This document shows, in pieces, positions 1-5,484 of a stretch of 7,263 nt of DNA (its first letter is position 1; each line of letters opens with the position of its first letter). Position numbers and translations under genes: made by a program. Source of the stretch: an uncultured Gemmatimonadales bacterium. Its GTDB lineage: Bacteria > Gemmatimonadota > Gemmatimonadetes > Longimicrobiales > Gaopeijiaceae. The notes below the pieces were generated by a model, which had not been told where the DNA came from, ran no database searches, and saw only the letters and a program-made list of their open reading frames with translations. The stretch is taken from positions 1 to 7,263 of the forward strand of contig CALJKZ010000040.1 in the NCBI GenBank assembly GCA_937983085.1, written 5' to 3'.

Positions 1-284
1 CCCGACACCCGGGCGCCGATCTCGGCGACCCGATCGGGGACCGCCACGACCTCTGCGGGAACCTCCAGCGTCGGTCCCAGTTCCAGGATCTGGGCCCGGG
101 CGAAGCTCAACTCGAGGGATTCCAGCGCGTCCGCTGTCAGCGCAACCCGATTGGGGAGGGCCTCGGAGGCCTCCTCCTCGTCACCTTCTTCGCCGGCGTC
201 CTCGCGCCCGGAGCACCCGAGGAGGAGGAGCGGTCCAGCAACGAGCAGGACCAAGGGCCAGATCATTCTGTTCGGCATGTTCAT
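1..284 (-). CDS. czcB: CzcB-like RND periplasmic adaptor, lipoprotein, N-terminal part only
   Basis: This is the first 94 residues of a membrane-fusion (adaptor) protein that would link an inner-membrane RND pump to the outer-membrane factor encoded just upstream. The start ATG at 284-282 overlaps the TGA of that gene (ATGA); a second ATG lies two codons on, at 278. The N-terminus is MNMPNRMIWPLVLLVAG followed by LLLLGCSG. The LLGC is a lipobox, so the mature protein should be anchored through that cysteine. An acidic linker rich in E and D follows. Next comes a segment with the usual CzcB-family opening: a short strand ending in LTADAL, then a PAEVVAVPDRVAEIGARVSG stretch that resembles the strand leading into the lipoyl-like domain. 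The gene runs off the left edge, so the hairpin, barrel and membrane-proximal domains are not seen. The family is fairly sure. The Czc (divalent) rather than Cus assignment rests on the CzcC-like neighbour and on the absence of Met-rich segments. Confidence 0.82.
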   Translation of the reverse strand, partial: MNMPNRMIWPLVLLVAGPLLLLGCSGREDAGEEGDEEEASEALPNRVALTADALESLELSFARAQILELGPTLEVPAEVVAVPDRVAEIGARVS

Positions 285-1564
285 CGGACCACCTCCTCGA
301 GTGCAACGGATTGGAAAGCCCCGACGGCGGCACGGATTCGCGCCCCCGCGGTGGCCAGATCCAGCCGGGCATCGACATAGCCCACCTGGCCGCTCAGGAG
401 CTCGGCCTGGACCACCAGAACGTCTGCGACTCCGAGTTCTCCGGACTCGACCGCGAGCTGCATGAGAGCCGCACTTTCCTCCATTGCAGCGAGAACCTGC
501 GTGTCATAGAGCTCCGCGGCGGAGCGCGCCTGTTCGTACAGCGTCACCGCAGCACGGGCGTCGGCGGCGACCTCCAGCGACTTCGCCTCTCGCTCCGCAT
601 TCGCTCGCTCGTACGCGGCGGTAGCGGCCGCCCGTCCGCCCTGGTTTCTGTTGAACAGCGCCAGCGGGATCCGGACGCCGGCACTGAGAAGTTGGGTTCC
701 CTCCTCCTGCGCCAGAGAAGCCGTGAGGGACACATCCGGCCACCCTTCGGCTCCAGCGAGGCGGTCGGACGCCCCCGCTGCCTCGACCCGCCCGCCCTCC
801 GCGAGTAGGTCGGGACGTCGGAGGAGCGCCCGGCTCAGGACGGCCGCTTCGACGGCGGCGGGAGCCGTTGACGGAAGCTCTCCTCGGAGCGCCGTATCGT
901 CGGCGAGGTCCACGCCGAGGTGTGATCGGAGCGTCAGAAAGGCGACCTGCGGCTCCGTGATGGCGCCCAAGCGGAGTCGCCGCGCCGCCGCCAGCCGTAT
1001 GGTTGCGGCGTTCACCTCGAGGGGTGTTCCGGCGCCTGCGGAAAGCCGTCTCCGCGCGAGGTCGAGGAGTCTCGACGCCACCTGTTCGTTCTCGTCGGCC
1101 AACCGGGTACGCTCCGCCGCGGCGAGGCCCTCGAAGAACGACTGGGCCACCGCCAGTTCGACGATTCGGCGCGTGTCCGTCGCTTCAGCGCGGGCCACCT
1201 CGACTTCAGCCGTTGCCATTCCCATGCGCTTGCCACGCTGCCCACCGATCTCGAGCTGCTGCTCCAGACCAACCTCGAACTCTGGTTCGAAGGAAGTTGA
1301 TCCGGAGAGGGCCGATCGCCGTCCTCGAGACACCGTGATCGCAGGATTCTCCAATAGGAGGACGGCTGCCTGTGTCAGACCGCCCGACGCCTCCTCCACG
1401 CGCGCAGTGGCGGCCATCAACACTGGGCTGTTGGCGGTCGCGATCTCGAGCGCCTCCTCCAGCGTTAGGGTCTGACCTACCTCTCCCTGAGCGCGGGCGG
1501 GGACGGGGGCGAGCCACATGGCCACCGTTAGCGCCGTTGCGGCCAATGGGGTCGACGTACTCAT
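281..1564 (-). CDS. czcC: CzcC-like outer-membrane factor (TolC/OEP family)
   Basis: This 427-residue protein of the outer-membrane efflux family should form the trimeric exit duct of a tripartite heavy-metal pump. A signal peptide is visible: a hydrophobic stretch at about residues 7-22, then ARA|QG, giving probable cleavage after residue 25. There is no lipobox. Two homologous OEP halves follow, at about 33-210 and 230-420. The first opens with LTLEEALEIATANSPVL and contains LEQQLEIGGQRGKR, a CzcC-typical strand and turn. The second contains RIPLALFNRNQGGR and a long alanine-rich helix. The length is normal for CzcC. A GGAG lies 10 nt before the ATG. The stop overlaps the start of the adaptor gene by 4 nt, so the two are translationally coupled. 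The gene is 105 nt downstream of a small secreted-protein gene, in the same position as czcI relative to czcC in known czc operons. The metal is not shown directly; divalent (Zn/Cd/Co) is an inference. Confidence 0.9.
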   Translation of the reverse strand: MSTSTPLAATALTVAMWLAPVPARAQGEVGQTLTLEEALEIATANSPVLMAATARVEEASGGLTQAAVLLLENPAITVSRGRRSALSGSTSFEPEFEVGLEQQLEIGGQRGKRMGMATAEVEVARAEATDTRRIVELAVAQSFFEGLAAAERTRLADENEQVASRLLDLARRRLSAGAGTPLEVNAATIRLAAARRLRLGAITEPQVAFLTLRSHLGVDLADDTALRGELPSTAPAAVEAAVLSRALLRRPDLLAEGGRVEAAGASDRLAGAEGWPDVSLTASLAQEEGTQLLSAGVRIPLALFNRNQGGRAAATAAYERANAEREAKSLEVAADARAAVTLYEQARSAAELYDTQVLAAMEESAALMQLAVESGELGVADVLVVQAELLSGQVGYVDARLDLATAGARIRAAVGAFQSVALEEVVR

Positions 1565-1669
1565 TCCTCGGGGTCTCCAAGCGGATACGGCGCGTCATGA
1601 GAGTGCGCCTATTGAACGGCTGATGGCCTTCGCCCCCGCAGACGCAGGGGAGGAACTACCGGAAGCGGA

Positions 1670-2008
1670 TCAGCCGTGCTTGGGTGGCCGGAAGAGCCCG
1701 GATGGGTGCGACGCGACGTGAGGATGCCGGATCGGGAGAGTCACCCCGGGTGTTGGACCGGATGGAAGTGCCCGGAGCGGTTCTACCTGCGGAGCCGTCG
1801 AATGGCTGGACGCTGCGCATATTCCACCCAGGCACGCGCACTCATTCGATGGGTCGGGGGAGGGCGGGCGTTCGGCCGACGAGTCCGCCAGATCCGTGGG
1901 GGCGAGCAATTCCGCCCACTCGGTCAAGACGTCGAGGGACGCGGCCTCCCAAGGGAGGGACGAGAGCAGGATCGCCGCCAGGAGGCACGCCGATACGATC
2001 CGTTTCAC
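1670..2008 (-). CDS. Small secreted Cys-containing protein of unknown function, ahead of czcC
   Basis: I do not recognise a named family. With the GTG at 2008-2006 as start the product has 112 residues, beginning VKRIVSACLLAAILLSSLPW, a clear signal peptide with a basic N-terminus and a hydrophobic core. An ATG 39 codons upstream (2125) is open, but it would put a long hydrophilic extension before the signal and overlap the repressor gene by 59 nt, so GTG is preferred although its ribosome site is weak. The mature part is Pro-rich and carries CACLGGIC (C57, C59, C64; a CxCx4C pattern), scattered His residues, and the tail SGLFRPPKHG. Its place between the repressor and the outer-membrane factor resembles that of CzcI, a small periplasmic protein of czc operons. 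Homology to CzcI is not demonstrated. A periplasmic metal-binding or accessory role is inference. Confidence 0.6.
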   Translation of the reverse strand: MKRIVSACLLAAILLSSLPWEAASLDVLTEWAELLAPTDLADSSAERPPSPDPSNECACLGGICAASSHSTAPQVEPLRALPSGPTPGVTLPIRHPHVASHPSGLFRPPKHG

Positions 2009-2066
2009 GACCGTTTCCGAGACACGGGGAGCCGAGTCTGCTCGGGTAAGGCCGGATGCCGAGGGC

Positions 2067-2441
2067 TCATGCGCCAACCTCGTGCTCCTGATATCGCTCG
2101 CACCCCGGCAGGCCTGTCGCGACATCCGTCAACAACTCCTCGGCTGCAGCGAGGAGCTCTCCGACCCGCGTGTCGCTCAGTTCGTAGAAGGCGAAGCGCC
2201 CACTTCGACGCCTCAGCACCAGGCCGCAGTCGAGCAGGCACGCCAGGTGGTTCGAGACATTCGGCTGGCCAAGGCCGGTGCGGTCCACGATGTCGCCGAC
2301 ATAGCGAGGCCCTTCGCGCAACGTCTCGAGGATGGAAAGCCGCGACGGGTCCGACAGCCCACGGAACAGCTTGGCGGCGGTGCCCGGGGATACGGACGCG
2401 GTGGGCGTCACGGCGAGATTCGAGCGGGAAGGCAATAACAT
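2067..2441 (-). CDS. ArsR/SmtB-family metal-sensing repressor, CmtR-like cysteine set
   Basis: This 124-residue winged-helix repressor is the first gene of the leftward operon. The ArsR core is clear: LFRGLSDPSRLSILETL (helices 1-2, residues 25-41), recognition segment GLGQPNVSNHLACLLDCGLV (56-75), and wing RRRSGRFAFYELSD (77-90). Cys68 and Cys72 (CxxxC in the recognition helix) plus Cys114 near the C-terminus match in spacing the three thiolates of Mycobacterium tuberculosis CmtR (Cys57, Cys61, Cys102), a Cd(II)/Pb(II) sensor. That comparison is from memory of the CmtR sequence. The ELCVC-type site of CadC and ArsR is absent. The ATG at 2441 has no Shine-Dalgarno sequence and lies only a few nt after the predicted transcription start, so translation is probably leaderless; a GTG at 2411 is a less likely start. 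Metal binding should release the repressor from the palindrome touching its own start codon and derepress its operon, and possibly the divergent one. Confidence 0.9.
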   Translation of the reverse strand: MLLPSRSNLAVTPTASVSPGTAAKLFRGLSDPSRLSILETLREGPRYVGDIVDRTGLGQPNVSNHLACLLDCGLVLRRRSGRFAFYELSDTRVGELLAAAEELLTDVATGLPGCERYQEHEVGA

Positions 2442-2458
2442 ATCATCACGTGATAATA
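2441..2458. promoter_or_regulatory. Candidate ArsR operator, near-perfect 18-bp palindrome
   Basis: TATCATCACGTGATAATA pairs at 8 of 9 positions, with an uninterrupted ATCACGTGAT core; the mismatch is 2444 against 2455. AT-rich 12-2-12-like palindromes of this kind are typical operators of ArsR/SmtB repressors. It touches the first base of the repressor start codon and covers the -10 boxes proposed for both directions, so occupancy would block both promoters. Its assignment to this repressor is inference from position and symmetry. Confidence 0.72.
2452..2457 (+). promoter_or_regulatory. Possible -10 box for the rightward (cus) operon
   Basis: GATAAT matches the sigma70 -10 consensus at 5 of 6 bases and is the only good rightward -10 in the divergent region. 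The segment 17 bp upstream (AAGGCA, 2429-2434) is a poor -35, so this promoter would be weak or need an activator. The consensus TTGACA at 2474-2479 has no -10 at the right distance and more likely reflects the opposite-strand -35. If right, transcription starts near 2464, giving a leader of about 90 nt. Confidence 0.3.
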
Positions 2459-2480
2459 CGTGTACTCAACATGTTGACAA
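2453..2480 (-). promoter_or_regulatory. Predicted sigma70-type promoter of the leftward arsR operon
   Basis: Read on the minus strand, TTGTCA (2480-2475) is a -35 box with 5 of 6 consensus bases, followed by a 16-bp spacer and TATTAT (2458-2453), a -10 box with 5 of 6. The start of transcription would fall near 2446, about 5 nt before the repressor ATG, which explains the lack of a ribosome-binding site. The -10 lies inside the 18-bp palindrome and the -35 overlaps the second palindrome. Confidence 0.6.
2466..2477. promoter_or_regulatory. Second, perfect 12-bp palindrome in the divergent region
   Basis: TCAACATGTTGA is perfectly self-complementary and overlaps the predicted arsR -35 box. Its centre is 22 bp (about two helical turns) from the centre of the 18-bp palindrome, so dimers bound to both would lie on the same face of the DNA. 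It differs in sequence from the first palindrome, so it may be an auxiliary site, a site for another regulator, or chance. Confidence 0.35.
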
Positions 2481-2483
2481 GGT

Positions 2484-2507
2484 CCGCCGCAGGCGGAGCC
2501 GCGGCGG
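2484..2507 (+). other. GC-rich stem-loops in the 5' leader of the rightward operon
   Basis: CCGCCGC (2484-2490) can pair with GCGGCGG (2501-2507) as a 7-bp stem with a 10-nt loop. Alternatively CCGCC (2484-2488) can pair with GGCGG (2492-2496) around a 3-nt loop. The two folds exclude each other. No U-tract follows, so it does not look like a terminator. GC-rich DNA forms such pairings easily, so function is uncertain. Confidence 0.25.
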
Positions 2508-2552
2508 GTCCCCCTTGAGCCGCAACCCAACCTTAGCGACCTTCGGACGATC

Positions 2553-2948
2553 ATGATGCGCCGCACTCGCACCTTCGCCGGTTTCCTGGCTCTCGCAGCG
2601 ATGACAGCCTCCTTCTCGGAGGCGGCGCTGGCTTCGGTGTGCGCATCCCCGGTGGCCATGAGCTCCATGTCCGACATGGCGATGGACAGTGCCGAGAGCG
2701 ACGGGGAGGCGAGTGAGCACGGGCCGGGATGCGACTGGATGAATCACACCGAGGAATCCCGGGGGGGTGGGGAGCACTGTCCGCTTACCCCCACCGCGTC
2801 ACAGGGCTGCACAGTCGCGGCCTCCGCACCGGCGCCTGAGGTCTCTGTCGTCTCCGCCGCGGTGCTGGCTTCTCGTGATATCACGCTCGACGCAGTCGAG
2901 CCTGAACTTCTCCTCGCCCGCGCTCTGTACCACCCTCCCCGGGCGTAG
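2553..2948 (+). CDS. Small secreted Cys/Met-containing protein of unknown function, first gene of the cus operon
   Basis: This 131-residue product is not a family I can name. Two ATGs stand in tandem (2553 and 2556), with only a weak GGA upstream. The N-terminus (MMRRTRTFAGFLALAAMTASF, then SEAALA|SV) is a signal peptide with probable cleavage after residue 27, so the protein should be periplasmic. The mature part has Cys30, a Met cluster at residues 36-44 including MSSMSDMAM, then Cys60 within HGPGCDWMNH, and EHCPLTPTASQGC with Cys76 and Cys86. A hydrophobic segment and the tail ALYHPPRA close it. Met, Cys and His of this kind suggest Cu(I)/Ag(I) binding, for example as a periplasmic shuttle doing the work of CusF, but the CusF fold signature is not recognisable. 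It ends at TAG, 173 nt before the likely start of the outer-membrane factor gene. Confidence 0.7.
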   Translation: MMRRTRTFAGFLALAAMTASFSEAALASVCASPVAMSSMSDMAMDSAESDGEASEHGPGCDWMNHTEESRGGGEHCPLTPTASQGCTVAASAPAPEVSVVSAAVLASRDITLDAVEPELLLARALYHPPRA

Positions 2949-2956
2949 TCCTCGAG

Positions 2957-2973
2957 CCGGCGCTCGCCGGTTT
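2957..2973 (+). terminator. Weak stem-loop after the first cus-operon gene
   Basis: CCGGC (2957-2961) and GCCGG (2966-2970) form a 5-bp stem with a 4-nt loop, followed by TTTCTCTC. The run of T is too short for a convincing intrinsic terminator; it may only reduce or pause read-through between the small gene and the downstream pump genes. Two more short hairpins lie in the same spacer (3011-3026 and 3043-3061, the latter followed by TTCT). No promoter was recognised in this 173-nt gap. Confidence 0.25.
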
Positions 2974-3121
2974 CTCTCACTCTCCGTGAATCCGCGGAAG
3001 TGATCCACCGCACGGCATGAACCGTGTCGTGCTCCCCCGTCGCAGCCCTCACTGAAGGCTGTTCTACGGCGCCTTGTGGCGACCGGTAGGGGGGATGGAC
3101 TCCAGTTCGAGGACACAGTCG

Positions 3122-4465
3122 ATGCAGCGCATATACAAGATCGCGGGAGCTTTGTGGGCGGCCGTGCTCCTGTCCGCCCCGAGCAGTGCCGCAGGCCAGG
3201 CGACGAGCCTGGCTGGCCTACTGATCGAAGCCGATACCGCCAACCCGGAAATCCGGGCGGCGAGGAGGGTCGCCGAGGCCGCCGCCGCCCGTGTTCCACA
3301 AGCCGGGGCTCTACCTGACCCGATGCTGGGCGTCGGGATGATGAATGTACCGGTGGCCGACCCAGGGCTCGGTCGGGACATGATGACGATGGCGCAGGTG
3401 CAGGTGAGCGGGACGCTGCCATGGCCCGGTAAGCTGGGACTGCGCGAGGATGTGGCTCGCCTCCAGGCCGAAGCGGCCGCGTTCGAGGTCGAGCGTGTCC
3501 GGGACCGGATCGCGGCAGATGTCGAGACCGCGTACTACAGGATCTACTTCATCGATCGAGCGCTCGAAGTGACAGGCCGAAACACGACCCTGGTGGGCGA
3601 CTTCGCGCGGCTCACGTCCACGAAGTACGGGGTAGGCAGCGGCGCCCAGCCGGATGTTCTCAAGGCGCAGGTGGAGCGGACCCGGCTCTCCGACCAGTTG
3701 GTGACGCTCGCCGAGCGACGAGAAAGCGAGCTCGCGCGGCTCAACTCCGTCCTCGCGCGGCCTACTGGGATGCCGCTACCCGTCACGGAGCTGCCAACCG
3801 GGGTTCGAGTGGCTGCGGTGCCCGTCCAGAGCGACGGTCCTCGCTTCGCCGCCTCCGCACTCGACGGCCTGATTCGTGAGGCGCCGGCGGACGACGGACT
3901 GCCGAGTACCGTGGAGCTTCAGGCACTCGCGCTCGAACACAACCCGATGATTCAGGCGCACGTGCGCCGTGTCGCCGCTCAGGAGCGGGCGCTGGAACTC
4001 GCCGGAACCGCCACGCTGCCCGACTTCAACGTCAGCGCCGGCTACAGCTTCCGGAATGGGTTCGGGGACTTCTTCAATGTCATGGTCTCGGCCCCGCTGC
4101 CGATCTTCGCCGGCCGGAAGCAGAGCCAGGGGGTCGTGGAGCAAACGGCTGTCTTGGAGGATCACCGGGCGCGTCACCACGCGATGGTGAACGAGCTCAA
4201 CTCCGAGATCGCTTCACTCGCGGCTGAGCTTCGCCGCACTCGTCAACAGCTGTTGCTCCTGAACGACGGCATTCTCCCGCAAGCCCGGGCGGGACTCGAG
4301 TCCTCCACATCGGCCTATCGGGTCGGTCGTGTGGACTTCCTGACTCTCCTGGACGCGCAAGTCACGCTCTACCGCCACGAGCTGGACTACCACCGGCTCC
4401 TCACTGAATTCGCAGAGAATCTGGCCGCGCTCGAGCGCGCCGTGGGCACGGAGGTGCTCCGATGA
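3122..4465 (+). CDS. cusC: CusC-like outer-membrane factor (TolC/OEP family)
   Basis: This 447-residue outer-membrane channel subunit should carry Cu(I)/Ag(I) out through a CusCBA complex. ATG 3122 is chosen because GAGGA ends 8 nt upstream and the product then starts directly with a signal peptide (MQRIYKIAGALWAAVLLSAP, cleavage near residue 24). The frame is open back to a TTG at 3074 and an ATG at 3095, which would add 16 or 9 residues before the signal. No lipobox is seen, unlike E. coli CusC. Two OEP halves follow. The first has GALPDPMLGVGMMNVP, then LPWPGKLGLRED at the strand-turn and a long helix ending near GSGAQPDVLKAQVE. The second has LPDFNVSAGYSFRNGFGDFF, APLPIFAGRKQSQG and VGRVDFLTLLDAQ. 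The stop overlaps the cusB start as ATGA, and GGAGGTG lies 5 nt before that start. It resembles the leftward CzcC-like protein only in overall plan. Confidence 0.88.
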   Translation: MQRIYKIAGALWAAVLLSAPSSAAGQATSLAGLLIEADTANPEIRAARRVAEAAAARVPQAGALPDPMLGVGMMNVPVADPGLGRDMMTMAQVQVSGTLPWPGKLGLREDVARLQAEAAAFEVERVRDRIAADVETAYYRIYFIDRALEVTGRNTTLVGDFARLTSTKYGVGSGAQPDVLKAQVERTRLSDQLVTLAERRESELARLNSVLARPTGMPLPVTELPTGVRVAAVPVQSDGPRFAASALDGLIREAPADDGLPSTVELQALALEHNPMIQAHVRRVAAQERALELAGTATLPDFNVSAGYSFRNGFGDFFNVMVSAPLPIFAGRKQSQGVVEQTAVLEDHRARHHAMVNELNSEIASLAAELRRTRQQLLLLNDGILPQARAGLESSTSAYRVGRVDFLTLLDAQVTLYRHELDYHRLLTEFAENLAALERAVGTEVLR

Positions 4466-5427
4466 ACATCAATCGAACGACCACACTGGCCGTTGGCTTC
4501 TTGACCGTGATCGCGGCGCTGGCCGCCGGCGTCGCCCTCGGGCGCGCCTGGTCCGCCACCCCTATGACCCCCGCCGCCGATGCCATGCCGATGGGTGGCA
4601 TGGAAGGCATGCGGGGCATGGGAGACATGGAGGGCATGCAAGACACGCAATCGATGGGAGACATGCAGGGCATGGAGACGGACGGCATGCCGGGCATGGA
4701 CATGGGTGGAACGTCCATGGACGGCTCGGTTCGCCTCACGGCGGGGGAAGTGGCCACATTCGGCATCACCTTCGGCACCGCGGAAGTGCGCCCCCTGACG
4801 CGCAGCATCCGCACCGTGGGCCTGGTCGACTTCGACGAGACGCGCATGGCGTACGTGTCGCCGAAGTTCGGCGGATGGGTCGAGCAGCTCCACGTCGACT
4901 TCACGGGGCAGGTGGTGCATGCCGGGCAACCGCTCGCTGAAGTGTATTCTCCCGAACTCGTCACGGCGCAGGAAGAGCTGTTGCTGGCCCACCGGATGGA
5001 GGGCGAGGTCGGAGTCAGCCCGATCGAGGACGTGGCCGAGGATGCTCGGGATCTGGTCGCCTCGGCCCGCAGACGGCTCGCGTACTGGGACATCTCCGAG
5101 GCGCAGATCGACCGGCTGCTCGAGACCGGGGAGGTGCGAAAGACCCTCACGCTGCACGCGCCGGTCTCCGGAATCGTCATGGAGAAGGACGTGTTCGAGG
5201 GCCAGTCGTTCGCGGCGGGCAGGAACCTCTACATGATCGCCGACCTGTCGGAGGTCTGGGTCAACGCCGAGATCTTCGAGGCCGACGCGGGGCTCGTGCG
5301 CGAGGGCATGACCGCCGACATCACAGTCGATGCCCTGCCCGGACGCTCGTGGTCCGGCGGGGTCGAGTACGTCTATCCCACGCTCGAGGACCGGACCCGG
5401 TCGATGCGCGCCCGGGTGGCTCTGTAG
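4462..5427 (+). CDS. cusB: CusB-like RND adaptor, N-terminal 321 residues, ended by an in-frame amber codon
   Basis: This is the periplasmic adaptor of the CusCBA pump, bridging CusA and CusC and handing over Cu(I)/Ag(I). The full frame is 4462-5838 (458 codons before the final TGA), but TAG at 5425-5427 stops it after 321 residues. Residues 9-27 form an uncleaved or signal-like membrane segment. Residues 35-86 hold 15 methionines, mostly in MxxM steps. Then come VRLTAGEVATFGITFGTAEVRPLTRSIRT, the lipoyl-like part with GGWVEQLHVDFTGQ and GQPLAEVYSPELV (a CusB hallmark), an alpha-hairpin at about 170-230, LHAPVSGIVMEKDVFEGQ, and a beta-barrel starting at YMIADLSEVWVNAEI. The stop falls inside the barrel, so the truncated protein lacks the membrane-proximal domain that contacts the pump and should be inactive unless the stop is read through. 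GGAGGTG precedes the start by 5 nt. Confidence 0.88.
   Translation: MNINRTTTLAVGFLTVIAALAAGVALGRAWSATPMTPAADAMPMGGMEGMRGMGDMEGMQDTQSMGDMQGMETDGMPGMDMGGTSMDGSVRLTAGEVATFGITFGTAEVRPLTRSIRTVGLVDFDETRMAYVSPKFGGWVEQLHVDFTGQVVHAGQPLAEVYSPELVTAQEELLLAHRMEGEVGVSPIEDVAEDARDLVASARRRLAYWDISEAQIDRLLETGEVRKTLTLHAPVSGIVMEKDVFEGQSFAAGRNLYMIADLSEVWVNAEIFEADAGLVREGMTADITVDALPGRSWSGGVEYVYPTLEDRTRSMRARVAL
4591..4644 (+). repeat. Degenerate 9-bp tandem repeat encoding an MxxM ladder in CusB
   Basis: Six consecutive 9-bp units begin with ATG at 4591, 4600, 4609, 4618, 4627 and 4636, for example ATGGGTGGC, ATGGAAGGC, ATGCGGGGC. They place Met at residues 44, 47, 50, 53, 56 and 59 exactly three apart. Less regular copies continue at residues 65, 68 and 71 and at 76 and 79. 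The third positions vary, so the pattern is held at protein level. Confidence 0.8.
5425..5427 (+). other. In-frame TAG interrupting cusB
   Basis: The codons read CGG GTG GCT CTG TAG AAT CCG GGC. The protein reads RARVAL, stop, NPGGRLKPGLYATV, and the NPxGRLKPG segment is the expected continuation of a CusB-type barrel. No frame change is needed: 5428-5838 continues the frame opened at 4462. One base change (for example from GAG, CAG or TCG) would account for it. Confidence 0.9.
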
Positions 5428-5484
5428 AATCCGGGCGGGCGTCTGAAGCCCGGCCTGTATGCCACCGTTCGACTCACGGCTGCC

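Noticed and set aside
651..1475. A 274-codon open frame on the plus strand opposite czcC
   Set aside because: The minus-strand frame encodes a clear outer-membrane factor. The plus-strand product is low-complexity (R, S, A, P) and is a codon-bias shadow.
1565..1669. Spacer between the small minus-strand gene and czcC
   Set aside because: Only a poor C-run/G-run pairing (about 1633-1650) was found, with no T-tract, promoter or open frame worth calling.
2009..2125. Upstream ATG (2125) for the small minus-strand secreted protein
   Set aside because: It would place 39 hydrophilic residues before an obvious signal peptide and overlap the repressor gene by 59 nt; the GTG at 2008 gives a normal secreted protein.
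2474..2479. Consensus TTGACA as a rightward -35 box
   Set aside because: The region 15-19 bp downstream is GC-only with no -10-like hexamer. The same bases serve as the opposite-strand -35.
2949..3121. Possible small RNA or separate promoter in the gap before cusC
   Set aside because: Several short hairpins are present, but there is no promoter motif or convincing terminator; chance folding in GC-rich DNA is enough.
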